Source of the DNA: SKUL01 sp964487545
Lineage (GTDB): Bacteria > Bacteroidota > Bacteroidia > Flavobacteriales_D > SKUL01
Direction: 5' to 3'
NCBI GenBank assembly: GCA_964487545.1
Contig: CAZARI010000009.1
Location: forward strand, 1 to 64,000
DNA length: 64,000 nucleotides
Shown one piece after another: positions 6,959 to 15,453 of the stretch. The notes under the pieces were generated by a model that ran no database searches, had not been told where the DNA came from, and worked only from the letters and a program-made list of their open reading frames with translations. Numbering within the stretch: position 1 is the first letter of the stretch; each line of letters begins with the position of its first letter. A program made the translations under genes and the position numbers.

Positions 6959-8755
6959 ATGTACGACATTATTGAACTTAACAGTAAGAAAGTTACTGAA
7001 CTCCGTGATTTAGCTAAAGCGCTGAAAATCACTAAAACTGAGTCCTTAAAGAAGCAAGAGCTCATCTACAAAATTCTGGACGAACAGGCAGTGAACCCAC
7101 AAGCGGTAACTTCCACTAAGCCAGCGGCCAAAAGCGAGGTTCCTCAAAAACCAGCTTCTCCCGAGCGTCCACGACGTTCCCGATCAAGTGCACCGGCCAA
7201 GGCCGAACCCATTGCTTCCTCTAACAAGGAGCATGTAAAGCCTACAGAAACCAGCACCGAAAAAAATCAAACTACTCAGGAGCCGGCCCCTGCGCCCACT
7301 CCACCTCGCGACTCCGCACCACAGCCCAAACCAGAAACCCGCACCTCTCCTCCCCAGCGCGATTCAAAATATGATAATCGCAGCGACCACCGAAACCGCA
7401 GCGATCAGCAAAACGGGGACAAAAAGGTGTCGCGAAACGATCAAAATCAAAAAAGCGGTAACGACGATAAGCCCGCAACCGACAATAAGCCGACTCACGG
7501 CAAACCGCCACACAGCAAACCGCCACACGGAAATCGCAATGAGCAACGCGGCGAGCAACGAAAAGAAACCGACCAGCCCGGGCGCAAACAAGAACCGCGC
7601 GAAGAACAACGACAAAAGGAAAAAGCGCCTGATTATTTCTTTGACAATGTGGTGAAAACCGAAGGCGTTATTGAAGTGATGCCCGACGGCTACGGCTTTT
7701 TGCGCTCCTCGGATTACAATTATATGAACTCACCCGACGATGTATACATCTCGCAATCGCAGATTAAACTTTTTGGGCTTAAAACAGGAGATACTGTCAA
7801 TGGCGAAGTACGTCCGCCGCGCGAAGGCGAAAAGTATTTCCCGCTGGTAAAAGTGCTTGAAATTAACGGACGTGATCCAGACTTTGTGCGCGATCGGGTA
7901 CCGTTTAAATACCTCACTCCACTGTTTCCCGACGAGCGTTTTAACCTGACCGGAAAGCAAAGCAACCTTTCTACCCGCGTGGTCGATTTGTTTGCTCCGA
8001 TCGGAAAAGGACAACGCGGATTGATTGTGGCGCAACCCAAAACCGGTAAAACCATTTTATTGCAGGACGTGGCCAACGCCATTGCAGCGAACCATCCGGA
8101 GGTATATCTGATCATTCTGCTCATTGACGAACGTCCGGAAGAGGTTACCGACATGAAGCGCAATGTTAATGCAGAAGTGATTGCTTCTACCTTTGATGAG
8201 CCGGCCGACCGACACGTGAAAATTGCCAACCTGGTGCTCGAAAAAGCCAAGCGAATGGTTGAATGCGGACACGATGTAGTGATTCTGCTCGACTCGATTA
8301 CCCGACTGGCAAGGGCTTACAATACCGTGTCGCCAGCTTCTGGAAAAGTATTGACCGGAGGAGTGGATGCCAATGCCCTGCAAAAGCCGAAACGATTTTT
8401 CGGAGCGGCGCGAAAAATTGAAAACGGCGGTTCGCTTTCGATTCTGGCCACTGCCCTCACCGAAACCGGATCTAAAATGGACGAGGTGATTTTCGAAGAG
8501 TTTAAAGGAACCGGTAATATGGAACTGCAACTCGACCGCAAGATTTCTAACCGACGAATCTACCCCGCTATTGATGTAACCGCATCGGGAACACGCCGCG
8601 AAGATTTACTTTACGACAAAGACACCCTGCAACGCATGTGGATTTTGCGTAAGCACCTTGCCGACATGAACCCGCTCGAAGCCATGGAATTTATCAAGGA
8701 TAAGTTGGGCCGAACCAAAAGCAATGAAGAGTTTTTGATTTCGATGAACGGCTGA
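6959..8755 (+). CDS. rho: Transcription termination factor Rho with long disordered insert
   Basis: 598 residues from ATG 6959. Rho is a hexameric RNA-dependent ATPase that ends transcription. An N-terminal helical Rho_N segment (about 1-45) is followed by a low-complexity region of about 180 residues rich in Pro, Lys, Gln, Asp and Arg, including the tandem THGKPPHSKPPHGN. Next come the cold-shock-like RNA-binding domain (about 225-305) and the RecA-like motor. Walker A is QPKTGKT (near residue 360) and Walker B VVILLDSITRLAR. E. coli Rho is about 419 residues; the extra length is the insert, a known habit of Bacteroidota Rho. A strong hairpin terminator follows at 8799-8828. Confidence 0.97.
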   Translation: MYDIIELNSKKVTELRDLAKALKITKTESLKKQELIYKILDEQAVNPQAVTSTKPAAKSEVPQKPASPERPRRSRSSAPAKAEPIASSNKEHVKPTETSTEKNQTTQEPAPAPTPPRDSAPQPKPETRTSPPQRDSKYDNRSDHRNRSDQQNGDKKVSRNDQNQKSGNDDKPATDNKPTHGKPPHSKPPHGNRNEQRGEQRKETDQPGRKQEPREEQRQKEKAPDYFFDNVVKTEGVIEVMPDGYGFLRSSDYNYMNSPDDVYISQSQIKLFGLKTGDTVNGEVRPPREGEKYFPLVKVLEINGRDPDFVRDRVPFKYLTPLFPDERFNLTGKQSNLSTRVVDLFAPIGKGQRGLIVAQPKTGKTILLQDVANAIAANHPEVYLIILLIDERPEEVTDMKRNVNAEVIASTFDEPADRHVKIANLVLEKAKRMVECGHDVVILLDSITRLARAYNTVSPASGKVLTGGVDANALQKPKRFFGAARKIENGGSLSILATALTETGSKMDEVIFEEFKGTGNMELQLDRKISNRRIYPAIDVTASGTRREDLLYDKDTLQRMWILRKHLADMNPLEAMEFIKDKLGRTKSNEEFLISMNG

Positions 8756-8798
8756 TTTGGAATCCCCTATTTGAGCTGCAAACAGCAACAACAAGAAT

Positions 8799-8828
8799 AC
8801 CGCTTCAGAAATGGAGCGGTTTTTTTTG
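8799..8828 (+). terminator. Intrinsic terminator after rho
   Basis: ACCGCT (8799-8804) pairs with AGCGGT (8815-8820) and is followed by a run of eight Ts from 8820. It lies 44 bases after the rho stop. Confidence 0.85.
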
Positions 8829-9089
8829 TGAAAAAAACTTGTCAGATTGGCCCATTGTTGGTTATTTGCATTAAACACGTCGAATTGGCAATTTTATTGG
8901 GCATTTCGTACATTGCCCTGAATGAAGAACCAGGCCTACTTTTCTGTTAATACTGCATACAAATCGTTTTATTTGCATGCCTAATTACAGCACATCAAAT
9001 CCATGCAGCAATTAATATTACGGGTAATGCGCTACAAAGAAATGTATTTACATTTATTGCTTATTTCCAAAAAACTATACTAACAGGGT

Positions 9090-10553
9090 ATGCTCTTCAA
9101 CTCGCTGGATTTTGCGGTTTTTCTCCCTATCGTTTTTGTAATTTATTGGTTTGTTACCGCGCGTAACCTTAAGCAACAAAACCTGCTTGTAGTTGTTGCG
9201 AGCTACGTCTTCTATGGCTGGTGGGATTGGCGCTTTCTTGCCCTTATTTTGTTCAGCACCCTTACTGATTATTGGATAGGGATAACCATGGATACCCAAA
9301 AAAAGCAAAGCAACAGGAAGGTTTTGTTATGGATAAGTATTGTAGTAAATCTCGGATTTTTAGGGTTTTTCAAATACTACAACTTTTTTGTTGAAAATTT
9401 TGTTGCTGCATTTTCACTATTTGGCAATGAAATCAGCCCGAACACCCTAAACATTATCCTGCCAGTCGGAATCAGCTTCTACACCTTTCAGACGCTGAGC
9501 TACACGATAGATATTTATAAAGGCAAGCTGAAACCAACCCGTGATTTTATTGCTTTTGCGGCCTTTGTGTGTTTCTTTCCACAACTAATGGCGGGTCCAA
9601 TTGAACGGGCTACCAACCTCTTAAAGCAGTTTGAAAATAAACGACATTTCGATTACAGGGAGGCTGTGGACGGACTCCGGCAAATCCTGTGGGGTCTGTT
9701 TAAGAAGGTAGTCATTGCTGATAATGCGGCGACGTTTGCCAACATGATTTTCAACAGTCCGGAAAGTTATCCCGGCAGCGTATTGTTTTTAGGCGCTGTG
9801 TTTTTTGCCATCCAGATTTATGGAGATTTCTCAGGATACTCTGATATCGCCATCGGAACGTCACGTTTGTTTGGAATCTCCCTGATGCGCAATTTTGCTT
9901 TCCCCTATTTCTCTCGTGATATTGCAGAGTTCTGGCGAAGATGGCACATCTCGCTTTCCACCTGGTTTCGCGATTACCTCTACATTCCTCTTGGAGGCAG
10001 CAAGGGGTCGCTCAGAAAAAAGATCCGAAATACGTTTATCATCTTCATTGTAAGTGGCTTTTGGCATGGAGCAAACTGGACTTTCATTGTTTGGGGCACC
10101 CTAAATGCGCTTTACTTTCTGCCGCTACTGCTGTCTAACCGAAATCGAAAAAACATTGATACAGTTGCCCAAGGACGCTTATTTCCTACTGTTAAGGAAT
10201 TGGTTCAAATGGCATCGACCTTTGCCATAACGGTGCTGGCATGGGTGTTTTTTCGGGCCGAAAGCGTTAGTCACGCTATAGAATATTTAAAGGGCACACT
10301 TTCTTATTCCTTTTTTACACTACCACAAGGCCATCATTTTATCGGGTCAGGAATTCATCCCATCGCAATGTTCACCCTTATAGCGTTCTTTATATCAATA
10401 GAATGGATAGGCCGAACGCGCGAATATGCCATTGAAAAAATGCTAATTAAACAACATACAACCTGGCGGTGGTCGTTTTACGCTTTCGTGATATTTTTGA
10501 TAGGCGTATTTGCTCAAACCAGTGAAACACCATTTATTTATTTTCAATTTTAA
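9090..10553 (+). CDS. MBOAT-family membrane O-acyltransferase (AlgI/DltB-like)
   Basis: 487 residues with about ten or more membrane segments, opening MLFNSLDFAVFLPIVF, a typical AlgI-type start. The MBOAT catalytic His is in SGFWHGANW (His326). Family members pass acetyl groups across the cytoplasmic membrane to exported polysaccharides or other cell-surface acceptors, working with an SGNH-type partner. That partner appears to be the next gene, starting 4 bases after this stop, so the two form an operon. No polysaccharide synthesis genes are nearby, so the acceptor is unknown. Confidence 0.93.
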   Translation: MLFNSLDFAVFLPIVFVIYWFVTARNLKQQNLLVVVASYVFYGWWDWRFLALILFSTLTDYWIGITMDTQKKQSNRKVLLWISIVVNLGFLGFFKYYNFFVENFVAAFSLFGNEISPNTLNIILPVGISFYTFQTLSYTIDIYKGKLKPTRDFIAFAAFVCFFPQLMAGPIERATNLLKQFENKRHFDYREAVDGLRQILWGLFKKVVIADNAATFANMIFNSPESYPGSVLFLGAVFFAIQIYGDFSGYSDIAIGTSRLFGISLMRNFAFPYFSRDIAEFWRRWHISLSTWFRDYLYIPLGGSKGSLRKKIRNTFIIFIVSGFWHGANWTFIVWGTLNALYFLPLLLSNRNRKNIDTVAQGRLFPTVKELVQMASTFAITVLAWVFFRAESVSHAIEYLKGTLSYSFFTLPQGHHFIGSGIHPIAMFTLIAFFISIEWIGRTREYAIEKMLIKQHTTWRWSFYAFVIFLIGVFAQTSETPFIYFQF

Positions 10554-10556
10554 GGA

Positions 10557-11501
10557 ATGAGCACGCAAATAATTCGCCTTTTCCGAAAGTTGTTGAAGTT
10601 CGCTGTTTTCGCGGTGATCGGGTACTTGTTGCTTTTAATTATTATCACCACATGGGCTCCCGAACCTTTCAAGCAAAATATCTATTTCAATATGGATGCG
10701 TACGGATATATGCACACCCGCATTAAAGAAGTGCGCAACACCGAGAATGTTGATCTATTGTTTTTAGGTTCCTCACACACCTATCGGGGCTTCGACACCA
10801 GAATTTTTGAAGCCGAAGGGTGGAAAGTATTTAACTTGGGGTCAAGCGCTCAATCGCCTGTTCAAACGCAAGCGCTTCTTAAACGTTATTTGGATCAACT
10901 TAATCCTAAACTCGTGATTTATGAAGTATACCCCGGCAACCTTAATACCGATGGAATAGAATCGTCAGTTGACCTGCTGTCGAGTGATGTTGTTGATAAG
11001 CACAGTCTGGCTTTGGCACTCAAAACTCCTGGCTTAAAGGTTTTTAACACGCTGATACCTTCAATTTGGTTTGACCTTACCGGACAAAAGAACAAATATG
11101 TTCAGCATCCAATCGATGGAAAAGATGAATACATTTCTGGAGGTTATGTTGAAATGGAGCTGGAGCATTACCGTACGGTAAGAAACACAACTCCCAGAGA
11201 ATGGCAATGGAAAGAAAATCAACTGCTGACTTTCGAGCAAAACCTAAAATTATTAAATGACTCAGGCATAAAAACCATTCTGGTCTTTGCACCAATACCC
11301 CCTGGACATTATCGCAACTACACCAATTCTGCTGAGTATGACCGCTTGATGGAATCGTATGGATCATACCTCAATTTCAATCACCTGATTATACTCAACG
11401 ATTCACTTCATTTTTACGATTCACACCACTTAAACCAAGAAGGGGTTCGGTTATTCAACGAAGAATTTATTAAAATCCTAAAGGCAGAATATTCAAACTA
11501 A
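10557..11501 (+). CDS. Membrane-anchored SGNH-hydrolase-like partner of the MBOAT protein
   Basis: 314 residues. An N-terminal membrane anchor (about residues 12-35) leads into a periplasmic domain with the SGNH block I motif LFLGSSH (Ser72/Ser73) and a C-terminal DSHHLNQEG block, which resembles the catalytic Asp-x-x-His block. This is the arrangement of DltD/AlgJ/AlgX-type acyltransferases, which complete transfer of the acyl group supplied by an MBOAT protein. Spacing of 4 bases to the upstream MBOAT gene supports a shared role. Whether it is a transferase or an esterase is inference. Confidence 0.8.
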   Translation: MSTQIIRLFRKLLKFAVFAVIGYLLLLIIITTWAPEPFKQNIYFNMDAYGYMHTRIKEVRNTENVDLLFLGSSHTYRGFDTRIFEAEGWKVFNLGSSAQSPVQTQALLKRYLDQLNPKLVIYEVYPGNLNTDGIESSVDLLSSDVVDKHSLALALKTPGLKVFNTLIPSIWFDLTGQKNKYVQHPIDGKDEYISGGYVEMELEHYRTVRNTTPREWQWKENQLLTFEQNLKLLNDSGIKTILVFAPIPPGHYRNYTNSAEYDRLMESYGSYLNFNHLIILNDSLHFYDSHHLNQEGVRLFNEEFIKILKAEYSN

Positions 11502-11563
11502 CCCTGCTTCTCCCCGCCCACCCATTTCTACAAAACCCATTCTGCACCACGGGTTATATTCAG

Positions 11564-11571
11564 TAACTTTG
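11564..11571 (+). promoter_or_regulatory. -7 promoter box of the E1 dehydrogenase gene
   Basis: TAACTTTG followed by CACC, a perfect TAnnTTTG, 19 bases before the ATG at 11591. The -33 region (CTG near 11542) is a weak match. Confidence 0.55.
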
Positions 11572-11590
11572 CACCTCAACTCGTTTAAAC

Positions 11591-13684
11591 ATGTCGAAAC
11601 AAGTCGAAAACACACTGACTCCTACCACAGCTATATCTTCAGAAGTACTAATTAAGGCCTGGCAACTGATGTGTACGGCTCGTGCCATGTCAGATCTGTA
11701 CGAGGCAAATGCCAAGGTCACCAGCAAATACGTTCATGCTACCTCGCGCGGTCACGAAGCCATTCAACTGGCACTCGGAATGCAGCTCAATCCTCAGGAT
11801 TTTGTTTCTCCTTATTACCGCGACGACTCCATCCTGCTTTCCATCGGAATGACGCCTTACGAACTCATGCTGCAACTGCTCGCCAAACGAGACGACCCCT
11901 TTAGCGGTGGAAGAACCTACTATTCCCATCCGAGCCTAAAGCGAGAAGATCAGCCCAAAATCATTCACCAAAGCTCAGCAACAGGAATGCAGGCCATTCC
12001 CACCACTGGAGTTGCTATGGGTTTGCAGTATCTCGAAACACAAAACCTGGCACAATACAACGGAGCAGATAAACCTGTTGCCGTGTGTTCTCTCGGTGAT
12101 GCTTCAGTAACCGAGGGCGAAGTAGCCGAAGCCTTTCAAATGGCCGGACTCAAGCAGTTTCCAATTCTGTATTTGGTTCAGGACAACGAATGGGACATCA
12201 GCGCAACGGCTGCCGAAACACGGGCTCAAAATGCATACGAATACATTCAGGGTTTTCATGGCATCAAAGCCAAAAGCATCGAAGGAAACGATTTTGCCGA
12301 AAGCTATCTGGCCATTGAGGAGGCGCTGAACTACATTCGCACCGAAAGAAAACCATACTTATTACATGCCAAGGTGCCGTTGCTCGGTCATCACACTTCT
12401 GGTGTGCGTCGTGAGTGGTATCGCCACGATCTGGAAGAACACCAACTGCGCGATCCACTGCCTCGACTGCGACAACTTTTGTTGGATAACGGATTTCACG
12501 AAGACACCCTCAACAAGGAAAATCAGATCGTTATAGATAGGGTACAAGCCGATTACGAAAAGGCACAGAAAGCCGAAGATCCGCGACCCGAAGACTTGCT
12601 TTCACATGTGTTTGCGCCCACGCCCATCACTGAAGAAAAAGGGGAACGCGAGCCCGCTGACAAGGAAATAACCCTGATGGTTGACTGCGGATTGTTTGCC
12701 GTGCAGGAAATCCTGGCCAAGCACCCCGAAAGTCTGTTGTACGGACAGGATGTGGGCGGCCGGCTCGGAGGGGTGTTTCGCGAAGCGGCCACTTTGGCTC
12801 AAAAATTCGGCGACAGTCGCGTGTTTAATACGGCCATTCAAGAGGCCTTCATTATCGGAAGCACTGTTGGAATGGCGGCCACAGGCTGTAAGCCAGTGGT
12901 AGAGGTTCAATTTGCCGATTACATCTGGCCGGGGCTCAACCAACTCTTCACCGAAGTGAGTCGTTCGTATTACTTAAGCAATGGCAAATGGCCGGTGAGT
13001 TCAGTGATTCGCGTTCCGATTGGTGCCTACGGAAGCGGCGGGCCCTACCACTCTTCGAGCGTAGAGTCTGTGTTGACTAATATTCAAGGAATTAAAGTGG
13101 CCTACCCCAGTAATGGTGCCGATTTGAAAGGCCTGATGAAATCTGCTTTTTACGATCCAAACCCCGTGGTGATGCTCGAACACAAAGGGCTTTACTGGAG
13201 TAAAATTGAGGGAACCGAACCCGCAAAGTGCATCGAACCATCCGAAGATTATGTTATTCCTTTCGGCAAAGGACGCCAGATTTTGGCAGCAGATCATGAA
13301 GCCGTCGAAAAAGGAACATCTGCCGTTATCATCACCTACGGAATGGGAGTCTACTGGAGCCTCACTGCATCGAAAAAGTTTGCAGGTAAAGTTGAAATCA
13401 TCGATCTCCGAACCCTGGCTCCGTGGGACGAAGAAATGGTTTTTGCTGCTGTCAGTAAACACGGAAAATGTTTGGTGGTAACGGAGGAACCCGTCAACAA
13501 CGGCTTTTCACAAAGCATTGCTTCGCGCATTCAGCAAAGTTGCTTTCAGCAGCTCGACGCTCCGGTGATGGTTATTGGTTCTGAAAATGTACCGGCTATT
13601 CCGTTGAATTCCACACTCGAAAAAACCATGATACCGAATGCCGATAAGGTGGCAGATCGCCTCGGGACGTTGCTGAATTACTAA
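11591..13684 (+). CDS. Fused E1 alpha-beta subunit of a 2-oxoacid (likely branched-chain) dehydrogenase
   Basis: 697 residues joining the alpha and beta subunits that are separate in most bacteria. The alpha half (to about 345) has the thiamine-diphosphate motif opening GDASVTEGEV (about 168) and ending QDN. The beta half (about 360-697) has the transketolase-like pyrimidine and C-terminal domains, including GYGSGGPYHS-like GAYGSGGPYHSSS and a FADYIWPG segment. It would decarboxylate 2-oxoacids such as 2-oxoisovalerate and pass the acyl group to lipoyl-E2. The fusion is common in Bacteroidota. E2 and E3 are not adjacent, so substrate choice rests on homology memory only. Confidence 0.88.
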   Translation: MSKQVENTLTPTTAISSEVLIKAWQLMCTARAMSDLYEANAKVTSKYVHATSRGHEAIQLALGMQLNPQDFVSPYYRDDSILLSIGMTPYELMLQLLAKRDDPFSGGRTYYSHPSLKREDQPKIIHQSSATGMQAIPTTGVAMGLQYLETQNLAQYNGADKPVAVCSLGDASVTEGEVAEAFQMAGLKQFPILYLVQDNEWDISATAAETRAQNAYEYIQGFHGIKAKSIEGNDFAESYLAIEEALNYIRTERKPYLLHAKVPLLGHHTSGVRREWYRHDLEEHQLRDPLPRLRQLLLDNGFHEDTLNKENQIVIDRVQADYEKAQKAEDPRPEDLLSHVFAPTPITEEKGEREPADKEITLMVDCGLFAVQEILAKHPESLLYGQDVGGRLGGVFREAATLAQKFGDSRVFNTAIQEAFIIGSTVGMAATGCKPVVEVQFADYIWPGLNQLFTEVSRSYYLSNGKWPVSSVIRVPIGAYGSGGPYHSSSVESVLTNIQGIKVAYPSNGADLKGLMKSAFYDPNPVVMLEHKGLYWSKIEGTEPAKCIEPSEDYVIPFGKGRQILAADHEAVEKGTSAVIITYGMGVYWSLTASKKFAGKVEIIDLRTLAPWDEEMVFAAVSKHGKCLVVTEEPVNNGFSQSIASRIQQSCFQQLDAPVMVIGSENVPAIPLNSTLEKTMIPNADKVADRLGTLLNY

Positions 13685-13740
13685 TCCATTAATAAGTTTT
13701 AATCATTTGCAATTACACGCGGCCTGGACAATTGATAGCG

Positions 13741-13770
13741 TTGGCAGGCCTCGAAGAAATGCTAATTTTG
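13741..13770 (+). promoter_or_regulatory. Promoter of the PaaE-like reductase
   Basis: TTG (13741-13743), 19-base spacer, TAATTTTG (13763-13770), then CACC. This is a full match to the Bacteroidota housekeeping promoter, 16 bases before the ATG at 13787. Confidence 0.75.
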
Positions 13771-13786
13771 CACCCAAATTATAAGC

Positions 13787-14860
13787 ATGTCTCGATTTCA
13801 TTCACTCAAGATAAAAGAAGTTAGACGCGAAACGCCCGAAGCTGTTTCCATCGAACTCGATATTCCGGATAATCTGAAAGACACTTTTCGATTCAAACAC
13901 GGACAGTACATTACGTTCAAACTAAATATTGACGGTGAAGAGCTGCGACGCTCCTACTCCATTTGCTCCAGCCCGCTCGAAAATTCCCTTCGCGTGGCTG
14001 TCAAGGAAGTTCCGCAAGGCCGTGTTTCCGGATATTTCAACCAGAAAAGCCGCGCCGGCGAAACCGTAGAGGTGATGCCTCCGCTCGGAAATTTCAATAC
14101 GGAGCTCAGCCCTTCCAATCGTAAATCTTATGTTGCCTTTGCTGCCGGAAGTGGCATTACGCCCATCATGTCGATACTGAAAACGGTTCTCGGAACAGAA
14201 TCGGGCAGCAATTTCACCTTATTCTACGGAAATAAAGACACGCAGTCGGTTATTTTCAAGGACGCTATTGAACAACTACAAACCCAGTATTCCGACCGTT
14301 TTAAAGCACACATTCTGTACAGTCGCCAGCCCAGTTCAGATCCGCTGTTTGAAGGGCGTATTGGCCGCGAAAAAATCGAAGCCATCGCTGCTCAGTATCC
14401 GCAGGTTTTGCAGGCCAATGAATATTTTCTCTGCGGTCCGCTGGAGATGATTGAATCGGCATCAGAAATTTTGCAAAACAAGAATATCGCAAAAGAACGC
14501 ATTCACTTTGAACTGTTTACTACTGCACTTCCTTCGGAAGCGGCAAGTGCTGCCGAAAAAACGGAAAGCCCAGAAACCGGAGGTTCACAAGTGCGCATCA
14601 TCCTCGACGGCGACGAAACCGAGATCACTGTAGATCCGGGAATCACCATCCTCGACGCTGCCATTGATGCAGGCCTCGACGTTCCCTACGCCTGCACCGG
14701 CGGATCCTGCTGCACCTGTCGCGCAAAAATCATTGAAGGAGAAGCAGAGATGGAAGTGAACTATGCATTGACAGATAAAGAAGTAAAAGACGGCTATATC
14801 CTCACCTGCCAATCGCATCCCCAAACACCGCGGATGGTTGTGGATTACGACGCATCGTAG
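13787..14860 (+). CDS. Ferredoxin/flavin NAD(P)H oxidoreductase, PaaE-like
   Basis: 357 residues in three parts. An FAD-binding barrel has RRSYSICSSP (about 53-62), the NAD(P)H domain has FAAGSGITPIMSI and ends YFLCGP, and a C-terminal plant-type 2Fe-2S domain has Cys303, Cys308, Cys311 and Cys341. An extra Cys309 gives the CC pair seen in PaaE relatives. The protein moves electrons from NAD(P)H through FAD and Fe-S to an oxygenase or other acceptor. No phenylacetate genes are present, so the paaE name would be unsafe; the partner is unknown. It has its own promoter and is monocistronic. Confidence 0.87.
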   Translation: MSRFHSLKIKEVRRETPEAVSIELDIPDNLKDTFRFKHGQYITFKLNIDGEELRRSYSICSSPLENSLRVAVKEVPQGRVSGYFNQKSRAGETVEVMPPLGNFNTELSPSNRKSYVAFAAGSGITPIMSILKTVLGTESGSNFTLFYGNKDTQSVIFKDAIEQLQTQYSDRFKAHILYSRQPSSDPLFEGRIGREKIEAIAAQYPQVLQANEYFLCGPLEMIESASEILQNKNIAKERIHFELFTTALPSEAASAAEKTESPETGGSQVRIILDGDETEITVDPGITILDAAIDAGLDVPYACTGGSCCTCRAKIIEGEAEMEVNYALTDKEVKDGYILTCQSHPQTPRMVVDYDAS

Positions 14861-14943
14861 CAAAACTTTTTCTGCCTTTTTCTTGCGCGGCATTCTAACC
14901 CTAAATCCGTAACTTGTAGGGTAAAATCCGCAAATATTTGAAG

Positions 14944-15447
14944 ATGATCAGAATAATTGTGCTCTTGCTTTTCCTCTCCCCGGCATTCATTTCGTGTGCC
15001 CAGCAATCACCAAAGCAGCCACAAAAAAGTGCGGTTGCCCAAGAATCTGCCGAATGGAACTTAACCGATGAAGAATGGAAAGCCCGGTTGACACAGGATG
15101 AGTTCGAAGTGCTTTGCGGTGGCGCCACCGAGCCCCCGTTCACTGGTCAATACTGGGATCTTAAAGACGAAGGCACTTATTTTTGTGCCGGTTGTGGACT
15201 CAGATTATTCGATTCAGAAACCAAGTACGAATCGGGTTCGGGTTGGCCGAGTTTCTACTCGCCAGCAAACACAGATCACATCGAAAAAGTGGACGACCAC
15301 TCGCACGGAATGAAGCGTACCGAAATTATCTGCTCACGCTGCAAAAGCCATCTCGGTCACCTGTTCAACGACGGGCCGAGGCCCACAGGACTGCGTTATT
15401 GTGTCAACTCGATTTCGCTGAAATTTGAACCTGCCCCGGAAAACTAG
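14944..15447 (+). CDS. msrB: Lipoprotein peptide-methionine (R)-S-oxide reductase
   Basis: 167 residues from ATG 14944; an in-frame TTG at 14938 is a less likely start. The N-terminus is an export signal ending FISCAQQ, which fits a lipobox, so the enzyme probably sits in the cell envelope. The MsrB domain has the zinc pairs CAGC (Cys81/Cys84) and CSRC, the GSGWPSF signature and the catalytic RYCVNS (Cys153). It repairs methionine-R-sulfoxide in proteins. It lies 6 bases upstream of a TonB-dependent receptor gene and is likely in its operon, suggesting protection of exported or metal-exposed proteins (inference). Confidence 0.94.
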   Translation: MIRIIVLLLFLSPAFISCAQQSPKQPQKSAVAQESAEWNLTDEEWKARLTQDEFEVLCGGATEPPFTGQYWDLKDEGTYFCAGCGLRLFDSETKYESGSGWPSFYSPANTDHIEKVDDHSHGMKRTEIICSRCKSHLGHLFNDGPRPTGLRYCVNSISLKFEPAPEN

Positions 15448-15453
15448 CACGGC

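Noticed and set aside
13787..14860. paaE of a phenylacetate pathway
   Set aside because: The Fe-S reductase matches in domains, but no other paa gene is present; the name would over-claim.
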